Assembly (NCBI GenBank): GCA_027017025.1
Contig: JALURH010000051.1
Location: 1-5,581, forward strand
Source of the DNA: Thermofilaceae archaeon
GTDB taxonomy: Archaea > Thermoproteota > Thermoprotei > Thermofilales > Thermofilaceae
Length of the DNA: 5,581 bases
Reading direction: 5' to 3'
Each line of letters begins with the position of its first letter. Positions within the stretch are counted from its first letter, which is position 1. Below, one piece after another: positions 1 to 5,254 of the stretch. The position numbers were made by a program, and so were the translations under genes. The notes under the pieces are model-generated. The model had not been told where the DNA came from. It made no database searches and saw only the letters and a list, made by a program, of their open reading frames with translations.

Positions 1-308
1 TTTATAATAAGACATTCCTCTAGACAAAAAAGGTTTCTATTGTTTAGCTTGATAACATTTAAAAGGTTAATGTTAATAGAGATAAGGAGAGGCTCTCTTT
101 TGTACTATGCCACTTATATTATACGAGGGGAGTGAAAAATAATAATATCAGCCCCCAGAGTAACAGACAATTCCAGGAATATTTTAAAGCATACATAATG
201 TAAGCTTGAAGACTACGCAGGGATTCTATGCTATTATAGAGGCCTCTACTGGATTGTACGTCGGTAGGCTTGAGTTATCTTAAATATTATTATGAAACTC
301 CCTGAATA
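1..308. other. Left flank without an intact gene
   Basis: This AT-rich stretch lies downstream of the last permease gene. I see no gene I would call. It holds a perfect 12-bp palindrome, TAGAGGCCTCTA, at 237-248, and a short inverted repeat GAGAG/CTCTC at 87-97 followed by TTTT on the plus strand. The minus frame is open without a start codon at 119-274 (51 codons). Its last 25 codons could start at ATG 196 and encode a hydrophobic peptide containing NCLLLWGLILLFF. This could be chance, a tiny membrane peptide or a gene remnant. Confidence 0.5.
134..149 (-). terminator. Possible T-rich terminator of the transporter operon
   Basis: Read on the minus strand, the segment is T-rich (ATTATTATTTTTCAC), with a run of five T at 139-135, about 170 nt after the stop codon of the last permease gene. 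Archaeal RNA polymerase often terminates at oligo-T runs without a strong hairpin, so this is a candidate end for the operon transcript. A longer run of six T lies at 31-26. The choice between them is a guess. Confidence 0.2.
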
Positions 309-1178
309 CTATCCTTTCACTGCTCCAACAAGCTGTATCCTTAGCAGTGTTTTCTGGGTTACCGCGTATAGTAGTAGTATTGGGATTATATAGAATAAGC
401 TGATAGCTGCTAGTAGCCCCCAGTCAACGAACCTAAACTCGTAGACCAGGCTTGTAAGCAAAACGGGTAGGGTATAGTATTCAGGGTCCCTCAGATAGGT
501 GTACGCTAGTAACCATTCTCCCCATCCACTCATGAAGGAGAATATAGCTACAGCAGATATCCCGGGTCTAATCACTGGGAGCAGTACTTCCTTCCAGACC
601 TGGAAGCGTGTACAGCCATCTGTTAGAGCTGCCCACTCAAGCTCCCACGGTACTCCGTCGAAGAAACCCTTGAGTATCCAGGTGGACATAGGGACGTTAA
701 GGGCAACTTTAACTAGGGCGACACCTACCAGCGTGAAGAAACCTTTGCCGTAGAGCCCCATCTGTACAAGTAGGTATAGGAGGGCTATGAGCATCAATAC
801 GCCGGGGAAGGCGTGTAGGAAAACTATGAAGTTCATAATGGCTTCGCGCCCTAGGATTCTCAGCCTGGAGAGGGCATAGGCAGCTGAAGCACTAATAAAC
901 ACCTCTAGCGGCACCATAACGAGGCAGAGAAGTAGGCTGTTGCGTACCACGGGCCAAATATTTGGGTACACTTTTGTTCCAAACTTTATTTGCTCCCAGA
1001 GGAAGGAGAAGTGTCTGAGGGTGAAGCCGCTCGGCACTAAACCTATGATTACTTTTTCGCTGAATGATTGCGAGAACATCCACGCTAAGCCGAGTATAGG
1101 TACTGCTAGAGGTATAGTTATTGCAGCATAAATCAACACATCTATGAATACCTTTAGGACCCGCCTACCAGTTTTCAT
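309..1178 (-). CDS. Carbohydrate ABC transporter permease, MalG type
   Basis: This is an integral membrane subunit (289 aa) of a CUT1-type sugar importer; with the adjacent permease it forms the translocation path. About six hydrophobic segments are visible, near residues 11-35, 79-104, 113-139, 146-170, 205-226 and 253-275. The cytoplasmic EAA loop that docks on the ATPase is at 181-206 (ELEWAALTDG, then EVLLPVIRPG), and the C-terminus is the family-typical VGAVKG. Length fits the family. The loop has Trp182 where the family consensus has Glu. The ATG at 1178 is preceded by GAGGTG six bases away, inside the last codons of the upstream permease gene; only 3 bp separate the two genes, so they are surely co-transcribed and probably translationally coupled. 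The substrate is not evident. Confidence 0.93.
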   Translation of the reverse strand: MKTGRRVLKVFIDVLIYAAITIPLAVPILGLAWMFSQSFSEKVIIGLVPSGFTLRHFSFLWEQIKFGTKVYPNIWPVVRNSLLLCLVMVPLEVFISASAAYALSRLRILGREAIMNFIVFLHAFPGVLMLIALLYLLVQMGLYGKGFFTLVGVALVKVALNVPMSTWILKGFFDGVPWELEWAALTDGCTRFQVWKEVLLPVIRPGISAVAIFSFMSGWGEWLLAYTYLRDPEYYTLPVLLTSLVYEFRFVDWGLLAAISLFYIIPILLLYAVTQKTLLRIQLVGAVKG

Positions 1179-1181
1179 AGT

Positions 1182-2135
1182 CTACACCTCTACCCTCGAG
1201 GGCTGAACTAGGCGCTTGAATCCGAAGACTTTGAAGTAGATAGCGGTAAGTACTATGCCGATAACTACTAGTATCATAGCTAGGGCTGAGGCATACCCGT
1301 AATCGTTTATGGAGAAAGCCTTGTAGTATGAGTATAGGGCCCATGTAACTACGTTACCTGCTCTAGCTGTCCCAAAGTCGCCCCAGACAGCTAGAATCTC
1401 GCCGTAGGAGGATAGGAGGCTTAGGGTCTGCCAAGCTGTCACAAATAGTATAGGCCACTTAAGCAGGGGGATAAAGATATACCTCATGACCTGGAACTCC
1501 GTGGCGCCATCGACTTTAGCTGCGTTAATTAGGTCAAGTGTAACCGATTTGATAGCAGCTGAGTAGATTATCATACCCCACGATGCCCCAACGAGCCCGT
1601 TGATCACTATCATAAGTATCCACGAGTAGGGCTTCTGGATAAGCCAGCTTAATGGGGGCTCCATGCCTAGAGCCCTCATTACCATATTTATAACCCCCAT
1701 CTTGGGGTCTATGAGCCAGAGCCAGAGGATAGCGTAGACTATTGTAGGCAGTATCCTAGGTATTAGCCACAGCATTCTCAGCGCCATCCCTATGACTTCC
1801 CGCCTAATATAGTAGGTTGTTACGAAAGCTATGATGAAGCTATAGAAAGCGTTTATAATAATAACTGTGCTAACATACATTGCTGTAACCATAAATACGT
1901 CTGGAACATAGATGTCTCTGGTAAACATCCACTCATAGTTCCTTAATCCAACAAACTTGAGGTTAGAGAAAGTATATTTAACTTCGCAGAAGGAGAGATA
2001 CACAGTATCTATCAGAGGCTTAATCCAGAAAAGCGCAACCATTATGATAAATGGTAACAGAAATAGGTACGCCAGTAAGTGTTTCCACGTTCTCTTCTCT
2101 ACAGAGTGATTAAATAATCCAACAGACTTAACCAT
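1182..2135 (-). CDS. Carbohydrate ABC transporter permease, MalF type
   Basis: This is the other membrane subunit of the sugar importer (317 aa from ATG 2135). Hydrophobic segments lie near residues 18-40, 80-108, 117-141, 171-193, 223-243 and 283-303. The EAA loop is at about 204-223 (NAAKVDGA, then RYIFIP), with Asn204 where the family has Glu. The long bacterial MalF periplasmic insertion is absent, as is usual in the wider family. I chose ATG 2135 because AGGTG ends six bases before it, the same spacing as in the next gene. A GTG at 2144 would add three residues, but that GTG is itself part of the Shine-Dalgarno word. The gene follows the binding-protein gene after a 46-bp gap and runs into the MalG-type gene 3 bp later. 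Confidence 0.92.
   Translation of the reverse strand: MVKSVGLFNHSVEKRTWKHLLAYLFLLPFIIMVALFWIKPLIDTVYLSFCEVKYTFSNLKFVGLRNYEWMFTRDIYVPDVFMVTAMYVSTVIIINAFYSFIIAFVTTYYIRREVIGMALRMLWLIPRILPTIVYAILWLWLIDPKMGVINMVMRALGMEPPLSWLIQKPYSWILMIVINGLVGASWGMIIYSAAIKSVTLDLINAAKVDGATEFQVMRYIFIPLLKWPILFVTAWQTLSLLSSYGEILAVWGDFGTARAGNVVTWALYSYYKAFSINDYGYASALAMILVVIGIVLTAIYFKVFGFKRLVQPSRVEV
1185..1190 (-). promoter_or_regulatory. Ribosome-binding site of the MalG-type gene
   Basis: GAGGTG on the minus strand lies six bases before ATG 1178. These six bases are also the last two sense codons (Glu-Val) of the upstream permease gene, directly before its TAG stop. Ribosomes finishing the upstream gene would sit on this site, which suggests coupled synthesis of the two permease subunits. 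Confidence 0.75.
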
Positions 2136-2140
2136 ATTAG

Positions 2141-2160
2141 ACACCTAATAAATAGGTTGT
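2141..2160 (-). promoter_or_regulatory. Small hairpin covering the MalF-type ribosome-binding site
   Basis: On the minus strand ACCTA (2157-2153) can pair with TAGGT (2147-2143) around a five-base loop, and one bulged base allows two more outer pairs (AC with GT). The 3' arm contains the AGGTG (2146-2142) that serves ATG 2135. Folding would hide the ribosome-binding site. The stem is short and AT-containing, so at high growth temperature it may not hold; the pairing is seen, the role is inferred. Confidence 0.35.
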
Positions 2161-2173
2161 AAAAAATAAAAAA
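2161..2173 (-). terminator. Oligo-T tract after the binding-protein gene
   Basis: The minus strand reads T6-A-T6 starting eight bases after the TAA of the binding-protein gene. Runs of five or more T are the core of archaeal intrinsic terminators. In this position the tract would be a partial terminator, letting some polymerases continue into the permease genes and leaving more binding-protein mRNA. No stable hairpin precedes it. No separate promoter is obvious for the permeases, so complete termination is unlikely. Confidence 0.5.
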
Positions 2174-2181
2174 TATTATTT

Positions 2182-3732
2182 TTAGTCAGCTATAGTTATA
2201 TCTGTTATCTCAGCCTTCACTCTACTAACAACTAGGTCAACAGCCTGCTCAGGGGTGATTTCACCCATCTCAACCTTAGTTATAGCTTCGACTAGTATCT
2301 GTACTAGCTTACCCCACTCGGGGTGCGGTATAAATTCTGGCCAAGTCTTGCTTGTTAACTTGCTTAGCTCCACCTGGAACCTGCCTTTCTCAACGAATTT
2401 AGCTACACCCCTAGTGCCGGTGTGTGTTGGTAGCCTAGCGCCCTCAATAGCGTGGTCAGCCTCGAACTCGGGAAGTGTGGCTAAAGCAGCTACTAGGAAA
2501 GCTACCTCAGGGTACTTGCTCTGCTTAAGTATTACGTAGCTATGTGGGCCAACAAATGCTCCGGGGCTAGCGCCTGCCTTAGTGGCTGGATATAGCGAGA
2601 AACCTATGTTCTCCCACTCATAGTCCTCAGGTAGTTTGCCTAGCTCCTCGTGGTACTCTACTCTCTGCCACTCGCCCCAGTGCCAGCTACCACCCATCCA
2701 GAAAAGTACCCTACCGTTAACGAAGTCTGTATGTATCTTCCTCCAGTCTGTAGCTATCATCGTCGGAGGCATGACTTTGTATTCCTGCGTCATTTTGTAG
2801 AAGAGCGTAAAGTAGTCCAGTAGTTTACTCTTGCTAATCGTTAGCTTACCGGTCTCAGGGTCATAGAACCTGCCGCCGAGGCTATAGTACGGTATCCATA
2901 GGCTACCTCCAGCCCCCTTCCTGTGGTAGATACCCCACTCCACTAAGCCCTTATCCATAGCCTCCTTAGCTATCTTCATAATGTCCTCAAACGTTATCTC
3001 TCCCGAGTTGATTTTAGCTGCGAATGCATTGATTTCGTCTTCGCTCCAACCCATCTTCCTCAAGACATCCTTCCTGAAGTAGAATACATGCATAGCAGCG
3101 TCCTGTGGTATAGCCCAGATATGTCCCTTATACTTCAAGTCCCACATTGATTTAGGTACATCTGCGAAGAGCGTAGCATATTTCTCGTAGTAGTCGTCAA
3201 GCGGTATTATCCACCCCATGTCGGCTAGCTCTACCATGCCGTAGCCATAGTCTATAACGATGTCTGGGGCCTCCTTAGCCTCCCACGCTGCCATAAGCCT
3301 AGATTTAGCTGCATCACGGGGTATGTGCTCAAATGTAGCCTCTATCTCAACCTTAACGTTGAGTCCTAGGCTCTTCAGTAAACTATTGAGTAGGTCTACT
3401 GCCCTCTCAAGGTTCTTAGCTCTATATCCCTCTGCTGGAGCGCCGCCACACCACGCTTTTAGCTTTATAACGCCTTCCTCGGGGAAGGTACCTAAGAGAT
3501 CCCTTAGTGCTCCAAGCCTTTTCTCTAGGTCACTGTACTTAGCTTCTAGGCTCTCGTAGTCTGATTTTAGCTTATCGTAGTCTGACTTAAGTTTCTCATA
3601 TTTAGATGATAGTTCTTCATATTCCGTCGGTAGTTGTGGAGTTTTTGGTACAGCAATGTAGCCGATTATTGCTCCAATAATTATCCCAATTATAACGCCA
3701 ATAACGATGTATTTGATGGATTCCTTAGGCAT
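2182..3732 (-). CDS. Membrane-anchored sugar-binding protein of the ABC importer
   Basis: This 516-residue extracytoplasmic receptor (UgpB/MalE superfamily, COG1653-like) would deliver a sugar to the two permeases encoded next. Residues 8-28 are one hydrophobic helix with Gly at 12, 16, 20 and 24 and no lipobox cysteine, so it looks like an uncleaved anchor; a class III (PibD-type) cleavage site is not evident either. Residues 38-79 are six exact heptads with Tyr/Leu at a and Leu at d, a coiled-coil stalk. The binding domain starts near 87. Family-like segments are DIVIDYGYG at 157-165, YKGHIWAIPQDAAMHVFYFRKD at 201-222 given here only by its ends, FVNGRVLFWMGGSW at 337-350, GAFVGPHSYVI at 391-401 and a C-terminal GEITPEQAVDLV at 490-501. 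Many tryptophans (206, 279, 345, 350, 352, 355) could line a sugar site. AGGTGG lies seven bases before ATG 3732. An out-of-frame ATG at 3736 opens only three codons. Confidence 0.93.
   Translation of the reverse strand: MPKESIKYIVIGVIIGIIIGAIIGYIAVPKTPQLPTEYEELSSKYEKLKSDYDKLKSDYESLEAKYSDLEKRLGALRDLLGTFPEEGVIKLKAWCGGAPAEGYRAKNLERAVDLLNSLLKSLGLNVKVEIEATFEHIPRDAAKSRLMAAWEAKEAPDIVIDYGYGMVELADMGWIIPLDDYYEKYATLFADVPKSMWDLKYKGHIWAIPQDAAMHVFYFRKDVLRKMGWSEDEINAFAAKINSGEITFEDIMKIAKEAMDKGLVEWGIYHRKGAGGSLWIPYYSLGGRFYDPETGKLTISKSKLLDYFTLFYKMTQEYKVMPPTMIATDWRKIHTDFVNGRVLFWMGGSWHWGEWQRVEYHEELGKLPEDYEWENIGFSLYPATKAGASPGAFVGPHSYVILKQSKYPEVAFLVAALATLPEFEADHAIEGARLPTHTGTRGVAKFVEKGRFQVELSKLTSKTWPEFIPHPEWGKLVQILVEAITKVEMGEITPEQAVDLVVSRVKAEITDITIAD
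3496..3621 (-). repeat. Heptad-coding repeat (coiled-coil stalk) in the binding-protein gene
   Basis: This stretch encodes residues 38-79 as six consecutive seven-residue units. The units begin with Tyr38, Tyr45, Tyr52, Tyr59, Tyr66 and Leu73, and each has Leu three residues later. Units 2 and 3 are nearly identical (YEKLKSD, YDKLKSD), and the DNA repeats too: TCGTAGTCTGA occurs twice, 21 bases apart, on the plus strand. This suggests growth of the stalk by duplication of 21-bp units. Confidence 0.8.
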
Positions 3733-3739
3733 CCATCTT

Positions 3740-3745
3740 CCACCT
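3740..3745 (-). promoter_or_regulatory. Ribosome-binding site of the binding-protein gene
   Basis: AGGTGG on the minus strand sits seven bases before ATG 3732 and matches the archaeal anti-Shine-Dalgarno well. A second ATG at 3736, only three bases from this site, is followed after two codons by TAA (3727-3725), so initiation there would be futile; ATG 3732 is the productive start. Confidence 0.7.
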
Positions 3746-3765
3746 TTTTACTTACCCCTTTCAGG

Positions 3766-3781
3766 GTAGAAAATTTTCTAC
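3766..3781. promoter_or_regulatory. Perfect 16-bp palindrome, candidate operator
   Basis: GTAGAAAATTTTCTAC is perfectly self-complementary. With a 2-base insertion on one side, the symmetry extends to AGGGT on the left and ACCCT on the right. It lies 34-49 bp upstream of the binding-protein start, in the 120-bp gap after the regulator gene, and immediately next to a TATA-like box at 3789-3796. TrmB-family proteins bind palindromic sites in such promoters, so it is the best candidate operator for the adjacent regulator. The binding itself is inferred. Confidence 0.55.
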
Positions 3782-3788
3782 ACCCTAT

Positions 3789-3796
3789 GATAAATC
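3789..3796 (-). promoter_or_regulatory. Candidate TATA box of the transporter operon (proximal)
   Basis: The minus strand reads GAAAGATTTATCAT, with a purine-rich BRE-like stretch before the AT-rich box. The usual archaeal spacing of about 26 bases puts the start of transcription near 3766, leaving a leader of roughly 34 bases that includes the ribosome-binding site. The palindrome 3766-3781 would then lie between TATA box and start site, where a bound repressor would block polymerase. Confidence 0.4.
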
Positions 3797-3824
3797 TTTC
3801 TAACTTATTAGCTTTACGCAAAAC

Positions 3825-3832
3825 TTATAAAA
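3825..3832 (-). promoter_or_regulatory. Candidate TATA box of the transporter operon (distal)
   Basis: TTTTATAA on the minus strand is a better match to the archaeal TATA consensus than the proximal box, but the predicted start near 3802 leaves a 70-base leader and places the palindrome inside the transcribed leader. Either box, or both, could be used. It begins about 20 bases downstream of the regulator stop codon. Confidence 0.4.
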
Positions 3833-3845
3833 TATGGCTTTTATG

Positions 3846-3850
3846 AAAAA
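3846..3850 (-). terminator. T5 tract after the regulator gene
   Basis: Five T in a row on the minus strand begin two bases after the TAG stop of the regulator gene. It is a weak candidate for an archaeal oligo-T terminator separating the regulator transcript from the transporter transcript. Read-through remains likely. Confidence 0.3.
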
Positions 3851-3852
3851 TC

Positions 3853-4926
3853 CTATAAGATAGGTATTAAAGTTATTTTCTCAGTCTCCACATCCTCTAT
3901 TACACATCTCTTACCTCCTAGGAGAAGCTTATTACCACTATCTGTAACTAACGTAATGTTATACACGGTTCTACTCTCCGACTCATAGGTGTCTACAATA
4001 TCTCCTTCAAGTGATACCCTTCTTCTTTCGCCTCCAGCTATATACCACCCATCGACACGTGCCCTTAGCTTAACGCCTTTAGATAATAGGTATTTAGCGT
4101 CTTCTACCGCACGGTAATATACGCAGTAGGTTCTAGGTCGAGATAAGAATTCGTCGAGTGGAGTAATAAGTTTACTTGGGTACCATATGAAGAATCGGAA
4201 GTAGCTACTAAAAATTGGTAGAAACTCTTCATCCTCTATTAGTAGAGCTGTTTCTACGGCTCCTCCACTAGCCCTATATAGAGCCTCCATTATATACGCT
4301 ATCCCCACTTTGTCGTCTGCAATCAACATAGAGGGGGCCACCATATCTCTAACCTTAACTACAGCCTTATCCTTGAACCTATCTAGGAGGAGACGAGTAT
4401 TTTTATCAATTGTCCTATAGATTACCATTGAGATATTGACGTCCCTATTTATAGCGTCTAGGAGGTCCCTCGAGAGTAGCGATAAAACCTCGTCTGTAGA
4501 TGCCGCGACGAGAGATATTTTCGAGCTCCTTATGATTACCCTAAGCCTATTCAATATATTCTTCCTACCCCTAATAATCCACATACTTCTAGCATCCCTC
4601 CTCCTCTCCCTAGACTCCAACATATTGAATAACTTCATAGCTTTCTTCCTAGCCTCTATATATTTCTCGAGGAGTATTTTGAGGGCTCTAGATGGCTCAA
4701 TAGCTCTATAGAGCTTAGGTTTACCTTGCTGCGACTCAGCTATACCTTTCCTCTCGAGTTCTGACAAAATATAGTATATCTTGGAGACAGGAACCCCGGA
4801 GAGGGTAGCTATATCCGAGGGAGTTGCTGTACCAAGCTCAATTAGCGCTACATATACCTTGGCTTCATTTAGAGTTAACCCTAGCTCTACGAGTTGTTCT
4901 ACAAGTTTTTCCCTAACTTCCCTCAT
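3853..4926 (-). CDS. TrmB-family sugar-responsive transcriptional regulator
   Basis: This 357-residue protein has the TrmB layout. Residues about 14-75 are a winged helix-turn-helix (LGLTLNEAKVYVALIELG, then PSDIATLSGVPVSKIYYILSELERKG, cited by parts). Residues 80-108 are a charged helix suited to dimerisation. Residues about 113-262 fit the phospholipase-D-like effector fold (VRDMVAPSMLIADDKVGIAY near 192-211), and 264-345 fit the C-terminal beta domain of sugar-binding TrmB proteins. Length is close to the Thermococcus TrmB. In that family, bound sugar releases the protein from, or loads it onto, promoters of sugar transporters; here the transporter genes follow on the same strand, so local control is likely. 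No good Shine-Dalgarno precedes ATG 4926, and a TATA-like box about 30 bases upstream suggests a leaderless or very short-leader mRNA. Effector and sign of control are unknown. Confidence 0.9.
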   Translation of the reverse strand: MREVREKLVEQLVELGLTLNEAKVYVALIELGTATPSDIATLSGVPVSKIYYILSELERKGIAESQQGKPKLYRAIEPSRALKILLEKYIEARKKAMKLFNMLESRERRRDARSMWIIRGRKNILNRLRVIIRSSKISLVAASTDEVLSLLSRDLLDAINRDVNISMVIYRTIDKNTRLLLDRFKDKAVVKVRDMVAPSMLIADDKVGIAYIMEALYRASGGAVETALLIEDEEFLPIFSSYFRFFIWYPSKLITPLDEFLSRPRTYCVYYRAVEDAKYLLSKGVKLRARVDGWYIAGGERRRVSLEGDIVDTYESESRTVYNITLVTDSGNKLLLGGKRCVIEDVETEKITLIPIL

Positions 4927-4936
4927 GTCTTGAACC

Positions 4937-4946
4937 CTACACCCTA
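4937..4946. promoter_or_regulatory. Decamer shared with the transporter promoter, candidate operator
   Basis: CTACACCCTA here is identical to 3778-3787, which overlaps the 16-bp palindrome before the binding-protein gene. It lies 11-20 bp upstream of the regulator start, between candidate TATA boxes and the start codon, and overlaps the 8-bp palindrome CCCTAGGG at 4942-4949. A gapped relative, CTACACCATCCCTAGG, is at 5011-5026. Autoregulation through this site is inferred. Similar CTACACC words also occur by chance in coding DNA, for example near 2403. Confidence 0.4.
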
Positions 4947-4952
4947 GGGACT

Positions 4953-4976
4953 CTTTAAAGAATCCTAACTTTATAG
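4953..4976 (-). promoter_or_regulatory. Two candidate TATA boxes of the regulator gene
   Basis: On the minus strand CTATAAAG (4976-4969) and CTTTAAAG (4960-4953) are both TATA-like. The first predicts transcription starting near 4946 with a 20-base leader. The second predicts a start near 4930, almost at ATG 4926, which fits the lack of a ribosome-binding site. I cannot decide between them. Confidence 0.4.
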
Positions 4977-5034
4977 ATTTGGGGAAAAATAAATATGTTA
5001 TATATCTCTGCTACACCATCCCTAGGTTGAACGT

Positions 5035-5053
5035 AGCCTAAATAGTTTAGGCT
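5035..5053. repeat. 19-bp inverted repeat, possible operator or hairpin
   Basis: AGCCTAAA and TTTAGGCT are perfect 8-base arms around a TAG spacer. The element lies about 110 bp upstream of the regulator start and 90 bp before the possible plus-strand peptide. The 3-base spacer suits a dimeric regulator site as well as a tight hairpin. It differs in sequence from the 3766-3781 palindrome, so it may serve a different protein. No T-tract follows on either strand, which argues against a terminator. Confidence 0.5.
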
Positions 5054-5140
5054 CCAGCTTATTTGTTCAAATTCTTGAAATGTATTGTTCAGAGACCTAG
5101 GTATTTCAATCCAGCTATGAATCTACTTATCGGCGGAGGC

Positions 5141-5254
5141 ATGGATGTAGGTATCATCGGGAGGAAAACAGTATATGTGGCGCTAGTAGTTTTAGCTCTC
5201 CACGGGCTAATAGTTTTAAGCGTGTTTTTAATCCAGCAGACCCCTATGCTATAG
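5141..5254 (+). CDS. Possible small single-helix membrane peptide
   Basis: From ATG 5141 the frame encodes 37 residues. After a short start containing GRK comes a hydrophobic helix, TVYVALVVLALHGLIVLSVF (residues 10-29), and a short tail ending QQTPML. Codon choice (AGG, CTA, GTA, TTA) resembles the real genes of the window. GGAGG lies only one base before the ATG, too close for a normal start; the frame stays open upstream to an ATG at 5119 and a TTG at 5063. I do not recognise it. It could be a tiny membrane protein, the 5' remnant of a longer membrane or secreted protein, or chance. Confidence 0.22.
   Translation: MDVGIIGRKTVYVALVVLALHGLIVLSVFLIQQTPML

Noticed and set aside
87..101. GAGAG/CTCTC inverted repeat followed by TTTT on the plus strand
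   Set aside because: The usable stem is about four pairs and no plus-strand gene ends before it, so a terminator call is not supported.
132..203. Plus-strand GTG frame of 23 codons after GAGGGGA
   Set aside because: Too short, the purine run is almost adjacent to the GTG, and the TATA-like stretch is too close for a normal transcript.
499..753. Open plus-strand frame opposite the MalG-type gene
   Set aside because: Fully antisense to a well-supported permease gene, with unlike composition and no ribosome-binding site; a shadow frame.
2403..2414. CTACACCCCTAG inside the binding-protein gene, similar to the proposed operator decamer
   Set aside because: It lies in coding DNA and has an extra C; taken as chance, and noted because it lowers the weight of the decamer match.
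2255..3559. Open plus-strand frames at 2255-2539 and 3260-3559 opposite the binding-protein gene
   Set aside because: They are Ser/Leu-rich complements of real codons and have no promoter or start signals.
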